Part shown: in pieces, positions 1 through 8,677 of the stretch
How positions within the stretch are numbered: position 1 is the first letter of the stretch
Layout: every line of letters begins with the position of its first letter
DNA from: Sulfurimicrobium sp031426915
GTDB lineage: Bacteria; Pseudomonadota; Gammaproteobacteria; Burkholderiales; Sulfuricellaceae
Direction: 5' to 3'
Assembly (NCBI GenBank): GCA_031426915.1
Contig: JASJPB010000032.1
Span: 62,001-126,000, forward strand
Length of the DNA stretch: 64,000 bases
Position numbers and translations under genes: made by a program
The notes under the pieces: generated by a model
Database searches by the model: none
The model's input: only the letters and a program-made list of their open reading frames with translations
What the model was told of the DNA's origin: nothing

Positions 1-2208
1 TGTGCGTCCCACGACTTCCTCGGCGCTGTAACCGGTAATTTCGGTAAAAGCCGTATTGACCCGCAGGATGAGGTTGTCCCTGCCGGTAACCATCATGCCC
101 TCCTGCGACTCGAAGGCGGTAGCGGCGATGCGCAGTTCCTGCTGGGTCCGTTTATGTTCGGTGATGTCGCGGGTCAGGCCTAGCAATGCGGTGATATTTC
201 CTTGCGCGTCGCGCAGCGGGACGGCATGCGTGTCCAGCCAGCGATGCGTGCCCTTGAGGCCGAATACCTCGAATTCCAGGTTGCCGGACTCACCCTTGAA
301 CACGCGCCGCGTCAGCGCCATGAAAGCCGCGCGGTGAGCCGGCGCCACGACCCCCTGCACCTGCGTGCCAATCACCTGCTCGGGGGAATCCGCATCGATC
401 ATATCCAGCCCGGCACGGTTCATCTGCAACAGGGTGCCGTCGGCGGCGAGCAATTTGACGCATTCCGGCTCGGTCTCGATGATGGTGTGCAGGCGCAGTT
501 CGCTCTCGGCGAGCTTTTGCTCCGCCTGCTTGCGTTCGGTGACGTCGCGGAAGCTCCATACCCGGCCCGTCACCTGCCCGTCCAGCCGCTGTGGCGATGA
601 ATGGCGTTCCAGGACGCGTCCGTCCTTGAGGTTTATGGTGTCGAAAGAGGAGACTTCGGGCTGGGCATAGAGCTCCCGCACCCTGTCCAGAAACTGCTGC
701 GGGTCTTCCGGTTGGTCGAGAACAAAGCTCAACAGCGCTGTATCGTCGCCGCTGGCCAGCAGTTCGGGCGGAATGTGCCACAAATCGGCGAAGCGCTGGT
801 TATAGGTGGTGATGCGTTTTTTACTGTCGACCACCAGGATGCCGTCGGCAGTGGATTCGATGGTGGCGCGTAACAGCGACAGGGACTGCGCGGTCTGCAA
901 TTCCGTCTGTCTGCGGATTCGGACAAAGAATATCAGGCCACCCAGGGCCAGCAGAAACAAGGCGCCGGCCGAAGCCAGCAGCAGGAACAGGTACGAGCGT
1001 TCCGTATCGAGACGTGCAACTTCCGGGAGGCGTTTCAGGACATGAATATTGATGCCGTTTTTCAACAGAGCCCGGCTGGTCATCAAAAGCGGCTGGCTGT
1101 CTTGTCCGAAGCTGAGCAGCGCGGGAAAGCGAGGATTTCCCCAGGAAAATATGGCCTGAAGCGGAAAAGCCTGGCGCTTGTAGCGGCCCAGCCGCTCGGT
1201 GTCGGAAAGAGTGGCAATGGCCGAGCCGGGCAGCGCGCGCATCTCCAGATTCGTATCCCACGCGAGAATGATGACCCCATTTTCGTCGGAGATGAAAGCA
1301 TCGGCCTGATTGACCCAGTGAGACAGGTTGGGCAGATTGATCTTGGCGACCGCCACCCCGGCGAAGCGGCCATCCAGCATGATGGGGGCGCTGAAAAACA
1401 GGCCGGGGATGTTGGTCTTTCTTCCCATGGCGTACTGGTATCCGGGCTTTCCCTCACGCGCCATGCGGAAATATTCCCGGTCGCTGTAATTGGTGCCGAC
1501 CAAACTTTCCGGACGGTTCGCATTGCTGGACGCGATGCAGTCGCCCGCCGCGTTCATGACGAATAACACGTCAGTGCCCAGGGAAGCGGCCAGCAACCCG
1601 AGCTGCATATTCACGCTTTGCAGCAGGGAATCCTGGGTCCAGATTTTATTTTTTTGATCGGCGGCGAGGGACGATGAAGCCGTGGCGCCAAAACGGGACA
1701 GTCCCCTCAGAATGCTCTCGTCTCTCGCCACAACTGACGGAATCCCGTGCAGATATTCGAGGTTGCGGCCGATATTCTTGGCCATGTTGTCGGCCTGCAA
1801 GTCGAGGTCGGCCGTTTCAGTCTGAATCAGGGCGCGGGTCCGCGCCGTCAGGATGTAGTCGGCTGCAAGCCATGAAACCAGGAGCCACGCCATGAGCAGC
1901 AAGCCCAGGAGCGCAAGAAGCCGCCGGTTCCGGGTCGCTGGGTAAGGCTTTCGTGCTTCGGGAGGAAGATGCTCTCCAGATCCTTTGAACTGGCCAAGGA
2001 AATAAAGTACCAGTGCCACCACCAGGGAAGCCACAAGCAGGGAGGCGACCAGTCCGGTGAGCAGGTAGTCGGCGGTGATCTCCCCCTTGAGCAACAGTCC
2101 CATGACTGAAACGATGGCCTCGGTCAGGGTGACCGACAGGACTACTGACAAGAGCCACAGACGCCATATTTTAAGGCGCTGAAGCAGGAATATGGGATCT
2201 GTTTTCAA
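1..2208 (-). CDS. Membrane-bound dCACHE / multi-PAS sensory protein (partial, C-terminus outside window)
   Basis: The frame stays open from about 2208 down to base 1, so about 736 residues are visible and the output domain lies outside the window. The N-terminus has three hydrophobic segments (about residues 17-40, 47-71, 97-118). A periplasmic double-CACHE-like sensor (about 120-395) follows, with a fourth membrane segment near 405-428. Three PAS domains come next, two of them ending in the typical DVTERK/DITEHK motifs; the third is cut by the window edge. The likely start is TTG at 2208, because no ATG or GTG in frame precedes the first membrane helix; an ATG inside that helix would break it. 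Sensors with this layout usually end in GGDEF, GGDEF-EAL or a histidine kinase; which one cannot be seen. The gene is divergent from htpG. Confidence 0.8.
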   Translation of the reverse strand, partial: MKTDPIFLLQRLKIWRLWLLSVVLSVTLTEAIVSVMGLLLKGEITADYLLTGLVASLLVASLVVALVLYFLGQFKGSGEHLPPEARKPYPATRNRRLLALLGLLLMAWLLVSWLAADYILTARTRALIQTETADLDLQADNMAKNIGRNLEYLHGIPSVVARDESILRGLSRFGATASSSLAADQKNKIWTQDSLLQSVNMQLGLLAASLGTDVLFVMNAAGDCIASSNANRPESLVGTNYSDREYFRMAREGKPGYQYAMGRKTNIPGLFFSAPIMLDGRFAGVAVAKINLPNLSHWVNQADAFISDENGVIILAWDTNLEMRALPGSAIATLSDTERLGRYKRQAFPLQAIFSWGNPRFPALLSFGQDSQPLLMTSRALLKNGINIHVLKRLPEVARLDTERSYLFLLLASAGALFLLALGGLIFFVRIRRQTELQTAQSLSLLRATIESTADGILVVDSKKRITTYNQRFADLWHIPPELLASGDDTALLSFVLDQPEDPQQFLDRVRELYAQPEVSSFDTINLKDGRVLERHSSPQRLDGQVTGRVWSFRDVTERKQAEQKLAESELRLHTIIETEPECVKLLAADGTLLQMNRAGLDMIDADSPEQVIGTQVQGVVAPAHRAAFMALTRRVFKGESGNLEFEVFGLKGTHRWLDTHAVPLRDAQGNITALLGLTRDITEHKRTQQELRIAATAFESQEGMMVTGRDNLILRVNTAFTEITGYSAEEVVGRT

Positions 2209-2310
2209 GCGGGTTTCCGTTGTGTGGGCAATCTCCGCAACAGTGTTCCCATCACTTTGCGGCTCTAAACAAGACGAGACTATAACCCAAAAACAGCGCG
2301 CATCCCCCCT

Positions 2311-2340
2311 CTTGAAATAGGGTCAATCCGTGCCCATCTA
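2311..2340 (+). promoter_or_regulatory. Sigma-32 (heat-shock) type promoter of htpG
   Basis: CTTGAAA at 2311-2317 and CCCATCTA at 2333-2340 are separated by 15 bases. This fits the heat-shock sigma factor consensus (CTTGAAA, 11-16 bases, CCCCATnT). It lies about 40 bases upstream of the htpG start codon, and htpG is a classic RpoH-regulon gene. Assignment is by consensus only. Confidence 0.7.
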
Positions 2341-2378
2341 AATTCCCAGTTTTTATCCCAAACCGGAGAACGAGCACC

Positions 2379-4280
2379 ATGACCGTAGAAGCACACAAAG
2401 AAACGCTGGGCTTTCAGGCCGAAGTCAACCAGCTGCTGAAACTGATGATCCACTCCTTGTACAGCAACAAGGAGATTTTCCTGCGCGAACTGATTTCCAA
2501 CGCCTCCGACGCGGCCGACAAGCTGCGCTTCGAGGCCTTGTCCGACGACGCGCTGTGGGAAAACGATGCCGAACTGAAAATCCGCGTCGCCTTCGACAAG
2601 GACGCGCGCACCGTGACCATCTCCGACAACGGCATCGGCATGAGCCGCCAGGAAGTGATCGAGCATATCGGCACCATCGCCAAGTCCGGCACGCGCCAGT
2701 TCTTCGAGGCGCTGAGCGGCGACCAGGCCAAGGATGCCAACCTGATCGGCCAGTTCGGCGTGGGTTTCTACTCCGCCTTCATCGTCGCCGACAAGGTGAC
2801 CCTGATTACTCGCCGCGCCGGCCTGACCGCAGAGCATGGGGTGAAATGGGAATCGGCGGGCGAGGGCGACTACAGCCTGGAAACCGTGGAGAAAGCACCT
2901 CGCGGCACCCAGGTAATCCTGCATCTGCGCGAAGGCGAGGACGAGCTGCTGTCGAGCTGGCAACTGAAATCCATCATCCGCAAATACTCCGACCACATCA
3001 CGCTGCCTATCGTGATGAACAGGGAAGAGTGGGATGCGGAGAAGAAAGAAAACGTGGTCAGGGACGAAGACGAAGCCGTCAACCAGGCTTCCGCGCTGTG
3101 GGCGCGTCCCAAGAGCGAGATCACGCCGGAGCAGTACGACGAATTCTACAAGCACGTGGCGCACGATTTCGAAGCCCCGCTGGCCCATGTTCACGCCAAG
3201 GTGGAAGGCAAGCAGGAATACACCCAATTGCTCTACATCCCGGCGCGCGCGCCGTTCGACCTGTGGGACCGCGAGCAACGCCACGGCATCAAGCTCTACG
3301 TGCGGCGTGTGTTCATCATGGACGACGCCAAGCAGCTGATGCCCTACTACCTGCGTTTCGTGCGCGGGGTGATCGACTCCAACGACCTGCCGCTCAACGT
3401 GTCGCGCGAAATCCTGCAGGAAAGCAAGGACATCGAGGCCATACGCGGCGGTTCGGTGAAGAAGGTGCTGGGCATGCTGGAAGACCTGGCCGAGAACCAG
3501 GCGGAAAAATACGCCACTTTCTGGAAGGAATTCGGCAAGGCGCTCAAGGAAGGCGTGGGCGAGGATTTCGCCAACAAGGAACGCATCGCCAAGCTGATCC
3601 GTTTTTCCTCCACCCAGACCGACAGCGAGGAACAGACCGTGTCGCTGGCCGACTACATCGGCCGCATGCAGGAAGGCCAGGACAAGATCTACTACGTCAC
3701 CGCCGACACTTTCGCCGCCGCCAGGAGCAGCCCGCACCTGGAAATCTTCCGCGCCAAGGGCGTGGAAGTGCTGTTGCTGGCCGAACGCGTGGACGAGTGG
3801 CTGGCTTCCAACCTGACCGAATTCGAGGGCAAGAAACTGCAATCCGTGGCCAAGGGCGATCTCGACCTGGGCAAGATGGCGGACGAGGAAGAGAAAAAGG
3901 AACAGGAGCAGGAGGCCGGCGACTTCAAGGAACTGACCACCAAGATCAAGGATGCGCTGGGCGAGCAGGTCAAGGAAGTGCGCATCACGCACCGCCTGAC
4001 CTCATCCCCGGCCTGCCTGGTGGCGGGCGAGCACGACATGAGCGGCAACCTGGAACGCCTGCTCAAGGCGGCGGGCCAGAATGTGCCGAGCACCCAGCCG
4101 ATCCTGGAAATCAATCCCAAGCACGCGCTGGTGCAGCGCCTCAAAAGCCAGGCCGACAGCGAGAAATTCGGCGACTGGAGCCACATCCTGTTCGATCAGG
4201 CGCTGCTGGCGGAGGGCGGGCGCCTGGAAGACCCGGCTTCTTTTGTGCGGCGCTTGAACGAGTTGTGGCTGACGATGTAA
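2379..4280 (+). CDS. htpG: Molecular chaperone HtpG (Hsp90 family)
   Basis: This is a full-length 633-residue bacterial Hsp90, a cytoplasmic ATP-dependent chaperone for late folding of client proteins. The N-terminal GHKL ATPase shows the family motifs: RELISNASDAADKLR (about 36-50), DNGIGM (83-88) and GQFGVGF (124-130). The middle domain contains the conserved block LPLNVSREILQ, and the C-terminal dimerisation domain is complete. The ATG at 2379 lies just after GGAGAACGAGCACC, which supplies the ribosome binding site. A heat-shock-type promoter lies upstream and a strong hairpin terminator follows, so it is probably a single-gene transcript. Confidence 0.97.
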   Translation: MTVEAHKETLGFQAEVNQLLKLMIHSLYSNKEIFLRELISNASDAADKLRFEALSDDALWENDAELKIRVAFDKDARTVTISDNGIGMSRQEVIEHIGTIAKSGTRQFFEALSGDQAKDANLIGQFGVGFYSAFIVADKVTLITRRAGLTAEHGVKWESAGEGDYSLETVEKAPRGTQVILHLREGEDELLSSWQLKSIIRKYSDHITLPIVMNREEWDAEKKENVVRDEDEAVNQASALWARPKSEITPEQYDEFYKHVAHDFEAPLAHVHAKVEGKQEYTQLLYIPARAPFDLWDREQRHGIKLYVRRVFIMDDAKQLMPYYLRFVRGVIDSNDLPLNVSREILQESKDIEAIRGGSVKKVLGMLEDLAENQAEKYATFWKEFGKALKEGVGEDFANKERIAKLIRFSSTQTDSEEQTVSLADYIGRMQEGQDKIYYVTADTFAAARSSPHLEIFRAKGVEVLLLAERVDEWLASNLTEFEGKKLQSVAKGDLDLGKMADEEEKKEQEQEAGDFKELTTKIKDALGEQVKEVRITHRLTSSPACLVAGEHDMSGNLERLLKAAGQNVPSTQPILEINPKHALVQRLKSQADSEKFGDWSHILFDQALLAEGGRLEDPASFVRRLNELWLTM

Positions 4281-4298
4281 GCTTGGCTTGTCGATGAA

Positions 4299-4326
4299 GA
4301 AAAAGGGCGCCGCGGCGCCCTTTTTC
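4299..4326 (+). terminator. Rho-independent terminator after htpG
   Basis: A perfect self-complementary stem AAAAAGGGCGCCG/CGGCGCCCTTTTT is centred near 4312. It ends in a T run 20-45 bases after the htpG stop codon. Confidence 0.9.
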
Positions 4327-4346
4327 TGTGTTGAACACGGGGCGAC

Positions 4347-4374
4347 GATCATCGATCATCTGAAATGTTATACT
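4347..4374 (+). promoter_or_regulatory. Promoter and possible operator of the toxin-antitoxin pair
   Basis: TGTTATACT at 4366-4374 is an extended -10 element (TG-n-TATACT), 32 bases before the antitoxin start. A direct repeat GATCATC-GATCATC at 4347-4360 overlaps the -35 position. Such repeats are typical binding sites for ribbon-helix-helix antitoxins that repress their own operon. The operator role is inferred from position. Confidence 0.5.
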
Positions 4375-4405
4375 CGTCATACTTCAGGAGAAGGAGACTT
4401 AAATC

Positions 4406-4618
4406 ATGCTTGCCGTGAGACTCGAACCACAAATGGAAGCTGCGCTTGCCAAGCTGTCCACCGAAACCGGACGCAGTAAAAGCTACTACGTCAAGGAGGC
4501 GTTGGCCTCATACCTGCAGGACCGGGCGGATTATCTGCTTGCGCTTGCCGCATTGGAGCGCGAGGAACCACGCACCAGCCTTGCCGAGGTGAGAAAAGAA
4601 CTTGGCCTGGAACGTTGA
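4406..4618 (+). CDS. RelB/CopG-like ribbon-helix-helix antitoxin
   Basis: This 70-residue protein begins MLAVRLEPQMEAAL, a beta strand typical of ribbon-helix-helix DNA-binding domains, followed by two helices (about 10-38). The acidic C-terminal half (about 40-70) would wrap the toxin. It precedes and overlaps the RelE-like toxin gene by 17 bases, the usual antitoxin-first order. AGGAGAAGGAG upstream of the ATG is a strong ribosome binding site, consistent with the antitoxin being made in excess. Its role is neutralising the toxin and repressing the operon, by family analogy. Confidence 0.85.
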   Translation: MLAVRLEPQMEAALAKLSTETGRSKSYYVKEALASYLQDRADYLLALAALEREEPRTSLAEVRKELGLER

Positions 4619-4868
4619 ATTTCTCGATAGCGCCAAACGGCAGCTATACAAGCTTGACAAGCGTTGGCAGGGTGCAATCCTTGATTACCTTGAAGACGAG
4701 ATTGCCCCGCTGGAGAATCCGCGCAGTCGGGGTAAAGGCCTGGTTGGCGACAAGCGTGGCCTGTGGCGCTATCGGGTTGGAGACTATCGGATTTTATGTG
4801 AAATCCGGGATCGGGAATTGGTAATTGCCGCCGTCACCATCGGGCATAGGCGGGATGTTTACGAGTAG
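4602..4868 (+). CDS. RelE/ParE-superfamily toxin
   Basis: This 88-residue protein has the RelE fold signature: an N-terminal strand VEFLDSAKRQLYKLDK, the RGKGLVGDKRGLWRYRVGDYRILCEI core and a basic C-terminal strand VTIGHRRDVYE. RelE members are mRNA endonucleases acting in the ribosome; ParE members poison gyrase, and sequence alone does not separate them firmly. The conserved YR..DYRI core and HR near the end favour RelE. Translation probably starts at the TTG at 4602 inside the antitoxin reading frame, which implies translational coupling. The stop codon is two bases before the 268-nt repeat element. Confidence 0.85.
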   Translation: MAWNVEFLDSAKRQLYKLDKRWQGAILDYLEDEIAPLENPRSRGKGLVGDKRGLWRYRVGDYRILCEIRDRELVIAAVTIGHRRDVYE

Positions 4869-4870
4869 TA

Positions 4871-5138
4871 AGGGCTCGTTAATGAATAACTGTGGCATAC
4901 GCTGGGGCTGCTTGGGGCGCAGGCCAAGGCGCAAGACGTGCGGTTGTGTCATTCACAACTAGCGGCTTGCAACGCCGGAATGTGCCCCAAGCAGCCCCAG
5001 CCCGAAGGGTTGCAGCGTATTCGGGCGTCTGCGTCGTTGCGAGGCTTGCGAAGGGGATGACCATTCGCCGCGCCTCGCGCCTTGCATCCATCCCGAATAC
5101 GCTGCAACGTATGCCACAGTTATTCATTAACGAGCCCT
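4871..5138 (-). repeat. 268-nt branched palindromic element, copy 1 (inverted relative to copy 2)
   Basis: The ends are 31-base perfect inverted repeats (4871-4901 and 5108-5138, beginning AGGGCTCGTTAATGAATA). Inside are two further long inverted pairs. One is CTGGGGCTGCTTGGGGC (from 4902) with GCCCCAAGCAGCCCCAG (to about 5000), capped by GTTGTG-TCATT-CACAAC. The other is GTTGCAGCGTATTCGGG (from about 5010) with CCCGAATACGCTGCAAC (to about 5107). Together they predict a three-way junction. A second copy of identical length, in the opposite orientation, lies at 7958-8225. Both strands carry an 82-codon open frame, but this follows from the symmetry. Confidence 0.9.
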
Positions 5139-5243
5139 AATTACTCAGGCAGGTACTCCCCCTTCTCCTTATCCTGCGCGTTCAGGCATAGAATGGTTGG
5201 CGTCCTCATGATGTGGTGAACGTTCCATTGTCCGTGGAGTGTC

Positions 5244-7976
5244 ATGTTTTCTGCCATTTCAAGATATTTGCCTACCAAGGCAGCCCGCATCGCGCTGCTG
5301 TACTTCGTTATTGCCGTGCTGTGGATATTTGCATCCGACTTTCTGCTGAGCCATTCCCCGAGTGATGTTGTGCTGATGGGCCGGATCGGCATGGCCAAGG
5401 GCCTGTTGTTCGTTACCGTGACCGCCTTGCTGCTCTACCTGTTGCTGCGGGGCGGGAACGCCGCCGGGGCAGAAGCGGTGCCATCCACGCCGAAGGCGGG
5501 CAAATTGCTGAGCGTGTTCCTTGGCCTAGCGCTGGTGGTGCTCCTGGTCGGCGCCGGTATCGTCCGGATGCAAGGGCCGCGCATACAAAAGGCCGCCTTG
5601 CTGGATCTGGCCGCAATCGCCGAGCTGAAGGCGGGACAGATCGAATCCTGGCTGGGCGAGCGGCGTGGAAACGCGGAGATGCTCGCGGCCAGTTCCAGCT
5701 TCATCGACGATGTGGAACTGTGGCTGCGCAGCGGGGATGCCACGGCGCGGCAGCATGTCGTCAAGCGCATGGAGGCCTTCAAACACGTCTATCACTACGA
5801 TGTGGACCTGCTGGATGGCAGTGGGCAGCATGTCCTGTCGCTGGACGGTCGCCCCCACCTCCCGCACGCAGATATTCAGGCAATGTTGCCGGTGGCCCTG
5901 AACACGGGGCAGATCCAGGTCAGCGAACTGCATCACGACGGCAGCGGCAAAGTCCAGCTGGATTTTCTCGTGCCCTTGTTCGACCGGGCGCACAAGGCTG
6001 TGGGGGCGGTATTGCTGGGCGCGCCGGCGGAGAGTTTCCTGTTTCCCCTCATCCAGCGCTGGCCCACCCCCAGCCCCAGCGCGGAAACCCTGCTGGTACG
6101 CCGGGACGGCGATGATGTCCTGTTTCTCAACGAACTGCGCCACCGCAAGAACACGGCGCTCTCCTTCCGCCGCCCGCTCGATACCTCCGGGTTTCCGGCG
6201 GCCATCGCCATTCGCGCCGGCAAGGCGCAAGCCCTGGAAGGCGTGGATTATCGCGGTATCCCCGTGCTGGCCGCAGCGCGTCCGGTACAAGGCACCTCCT
6301 GGTTCCTGGTAACGAAGGTGGACCGCGACGAGGTGCTGGCCCCGTTCAACAATCTGGTGATCGCCATCGGCCTGGTGGCGCTGGTCGCCGTGGGCGCCGT
6401 GGCGGCGGCGGTGATGATGCTGTGGCGCCAGCAGCAGCGTACGCACCTGCTCGAACTGGCTGCGCAGGCGGCTGAAAAGGACAAGCTGCTCAAGCTGTTT
6501 TACGACCTGCCGTTCATCGGCATGGCCATCTCCTCGCCGTCCAGCAAGCGTTTTCTGCATGTCAACGACCAACTGTGCGAGATGCTGGGCTATGCGCGCG
6601 ATGAATTGCTGGGCCTGACCTGGGCCGATCTCACCCATCCGGACGATCTGGCTTCCAACCTGGCCCAATTCCAGCGCGTGCTGGATGGCAAATGCGACGG
6701 ATTCCAGCTGGAAAAGCGCTTTGTCCGCAAGGATGGCGGCGTCATCGATGCCAGCCTGGATGCGCGCTGCGTGCGCCGCGAGGATGGCGAACCGGAACTC
6801 GTCGTCGCCACGGTACAGGACATCACCGCGCGCAAATTAACAGAGGCGGCCTTGCGAGCGAGCGAGGGGCGCTATCGCTCGCTGTTCGACAACATGAGCG
6901 AGGGATTCGCCTACTGCCGCATGATTTTCCGGCAGGGAATTCCCCAGGACTGGGTATATCTCGAGGTCAACCATGCCTTCGGAGCACTGACGGGGCTGAT
7001 GGATGTGGCCGGGAAGCGTGTCAGCGAGGCCATCCCGGGCATCCGCGAGTCCAATCCGGAACTGTTCGAGATTTATGGCCGGGTTGCTCTGAGCGGCCAG
7101 CCGGAAAAATTCGAAACCTATGTGAAGCCCCTGGATATCTGGTTTTCCATCTCCGTCTACAGTCCGGCCAGGGAGTATTTCGTCGCCGTGTTCGACATCA
7201 TCACCGCGCGCAAGCTTGCGGAGGAAAAGATCCGCCTGCTCAATGCCGAACTGGAGCAAAGAGTGGTGGACCGCACCGCGCAACTGGAGGCGCTCAACAA
7301 GGAACTGGAATCCTTCACCTATTCCGTGTCCCATGACCTCAAGGCCCCGCTGCGCGGCATCGATGGTTACAGCCGCTTGCTGCTGCGCGATCATGCGGCG
7401 CAGCTGAACGAGGAAGGGAGGCAGTTTCTGGCCAATGTGCGCCATGGCGCGCAGCAGATGAGCGAACTGATCGACGACCTGCTGGCCTACTCCCGGCTCG
7501 AACGCCGCGCCATGGCCAGTGTCACGGTTAGCCCTGGCGAAGTGGCGCGGGCGGTGATTGCGGAACGGGCGGAGGAAATCCGCGAGCGCGGGGCGACGGT
7601 CACGATGGATATACCCGACATGGAGATCAGTGCCGACCGGGACGGCCTGCTCATGGTGCTGCGCAACCTGCTCGAAAATGCGCTCAAATTCACGCCAGCC
7701 GCGGTACAGCCCAGCATCGAGATCGGCGGACGCATGGAAGCCGGGCGGTGTATTCTGTGGGTCAAGGACAACGGCATCGGTTTCGACATGAAATTCCATG
7801 ACCGCATTTTCGAAATCTTCCAGCGCCTGCAACGCGTCGAGGATTACCCCGGAACCGGCATCGGCCTGGCCATCGTGCGCAAGGCGATGCAGCGCATGGG
7901 GGGGCGGGTGTGGGCCGAGAGCGAACCCGGTCAGGGAGCGGTTTTCTATCTGGAGTTAGGGCTCGTTAATGAATAA
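5244..7976 (+). CDS. Membrane sensor histidine kinase, CACHE-like + PAS-PAS + phytochrome-type kinase core
   Basis: This 910-residue kinase has hydrophobic segments near residues 14-33, 51-69 and 89-108, then a periplasmic sensor region (about 110-365) and a fourth membrane segment (372-393). Two PAS domains follow (about 418-530 and 540-655), then a coiled coil. The HisKA motif FTYSVSHDLKAPLRGIDGYS has the phosphoacceptor at about His697, and the HATPase domain (about 780-905) shows DNGIGFD and GTGIGLAIV. The HisKA sequence is of the cyanobacterial-phytochrome type, usually paired with small Rcp1-like receivers; one follows at 8231. ATG 5244 has GGAG upstream. The last residues (GLVNE) and the stop codon are encoded by copy 2 of the 268-nt repeat, so the native C-terminus was altered or replaced by that insertion. 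Confidence 0.9.
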   Translation: MFSAISRYLPTKAARIALLYFVIAVLWIFASDFLLSHSPSDVVLMGRIGMAKGLLFVTVTALLLYLLLRGGNAAGAEAVPSTPKAGKLLSVFLGLALVVLLVGAGIVRMQGPRIQKAALLDLAAIAELKAGQIESWLGERRGNAEMLAASSSFIDDVELWLRSGDATARQHVVKRMEAFKHVYHYDVDLLDGSGQHVLSLDGRPHLPHADIQAMLPVALNTGQIQVSELHHDGSGKVQLDFLVPLFDRAHKAVGAVLLGAPAESFLFPLIQRWPTPSPSAETLLVRRDGDDVLFLNELRHRKNTALSFRRPLDTSGFPAAIAIRAGKAQALEGVDYRGIPVLAAARPVQGTSWFLVTKVDRDEVLAPFNNLVIAIGLVALVAVGAVAAAVMMLWRQQQRTHLLELAAQAAEKDKLLKLFYDLPFIGMAISSPSSKRFLHVNDQLCEMLGYARDELLGLTWADLTHPDDLASNLAQFQRVLDGKCDGFQLEKRFVRKDGGVIDASLDARCVRREDGEPELVVATVQDITARKLTEAALRASEGRYRSLFDNMSEGFAYCRMIFRQGIPQDWVYLEVNHAFGALTGLMDVAGKRVSEAIPGIRESNPELFEIYGRVALSGQPEKFETYVKPLDIWFSISVYSPAREYFVAVFDIITARKLAEEKIRLLNAELEQRVVDRTAQLEALNKELESFTYSVSHDLKAPLRGIDGYSRLLLRDHAAQLNEEGRQFLANVRHGAQQMSELIDDLLAYSRLERRAMASVTVSPGEVARAVIAERAEEIRERGATVTMDIPDMEISADRDGLLMVLRNLLENALKFTPAAVQPSIEIGGRMEAGRCILWVKDNGIGFDMKFHDRIFEIFQRLQRVEDYPGTGIGLAIVRKAMQRMGGRVWAESEPGQGAVFYLELGLVNE

Positions 7977-8225
7977 ATTGGGCATACGTTGCCGCATATT
8001 CGGGATGGATGCAAGACGCGAGGCGCGGCGAATGGCCGTTCCATTCGCAAGCCTTGCAACGCCGCAGACGCCCGAATACGCGGCAACCCTTCGGGCTGGG
8101 GCCGGTTGGGGTGCATTCCGGTGTTACGAGCCGCTTGTTGTGAATGACACAACCGCGCGACTCGCGCCTAGGACTGCACCCCAACCGGCCCCAGCGTATG
8201 CCCAATTTATTCATTAACGAGCCCT
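7958..8225 (+). repeat. 268-nt branched palindromic element, copy 2
   Basis: This is the same length as copy 1 (268 bases) and inverted relative to it. The terminal inverted repeats extend to 33 bases when the flanking TT/AA is counted (7956-7988 and 8195-8227). The internal arms are GTTGCCGCATATTCGGG / CCCGAATACGCGGCAAC and CTGGGGCCGGTTGGGGT / ACCCCAACCGGCCCCAG. The sub-tips are GCGAATGG/CCATTCGC and GTTGTG-AATGA-CACAAC. Compared with copy 1, at least seven base pairs differ on both sides in a way that keeps pairing. The element supplies the last codons and stop of the upstream kinase and ends five bases before the next gene. Confidence 0.9.
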
Positions 8226-8230
8226 AAGCC

Positions 8231-8677
8231 ATGAGCCTCGATGCCTGCAATCAGCCCATCCTGCTGGTGGAGGACAACCCGATTGACCTGGACCTGGCGC
8301 TGCGCGCCTTCGCCATGCGCAAGCTGGCCAATCCAGTCAACGTGGCGCGCGACGGGGAGGAAGCGCTGGCCTGGATTCCCCGCTGGGAAGCCGGCGAACC
8401 CTGGCCGGCGGTGATCCTGCTCGATCTCAAGCTGCCGCGCGTGGATGGCCTGGAAGTCTTGCGCCGGTTCAAGGCGCACCCCGACCTGCAAGCCATCCCG
8501 GTGGTGGTGCTGACCTCGTCCAGGGAAGAGCGGGACGTGAAATCCGCCTACCAGCTCGGCGCCAATTCCTATATCGTCAAGCCGGTGGATTTCGACAAAT
8601 TCGTCGAGCTGGCGGCCCAGGTCGAGCTTTATTGGGGCGCGTTCAACGAGCCGCCGTTTCATCAAAAAACATTTTAA
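8231..8677 (+). CDS. Rcp1-like single-domain response regulator
   Basis: This 148-residue stand-alone receiver has the acidic pair in LLVEDNPIDLDL, the phosphoacceptor at about Asp65 (VILLDLKLPRVDG), the switch Thr in VVLTSS and the conserved Lys in IVKPVDF. The long beta4-alpha4 region and the VEDNP start are typical of Rcp1-type receivers that partner phytochrome-like kinases. The kinase encoded directly upstream has the matching type of HisKA domain. The two genes were probably adjacent before the repeat inserted between them. With no output domain it should act by protein contact or phosphotransfer. Confidence 0.9.
   Translation: MSLDACNQPILLVEDNPIDLDLALRAFAMRKLANPVNVARDGEEALAWIPRWEAGEPWPAVILLDLKLPRVDGLEVLRRFKAHPDLQAIPVVVLTSSREERDVKSAYQLGANSYIVKPVDFDKFVELAAQVELYWGAFNEPPFHQKTF

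Noticed and set aside
2280..3992. A 570-codon open frame on the minus strand opposite htpG
   Set aside because: It is antisense to a certain htpG gene; its His/Gln/Val-rich composition is the usual shadow of high-GC codon use.
2555..4297. A 580-codon Arg/Gly/Pro-rich frame on the plus strand inside htpG
   Set aside because: It is an alternative frame of htpG with shadow composition and no ribosome binding site or recognisable motif.
7966..8217. 82-codon open frames on both strands of each 268-nt element
   Set aside because: They appear on both strands because the element is nearly palindromic; base changes between copies preserve pairing rather than codons.
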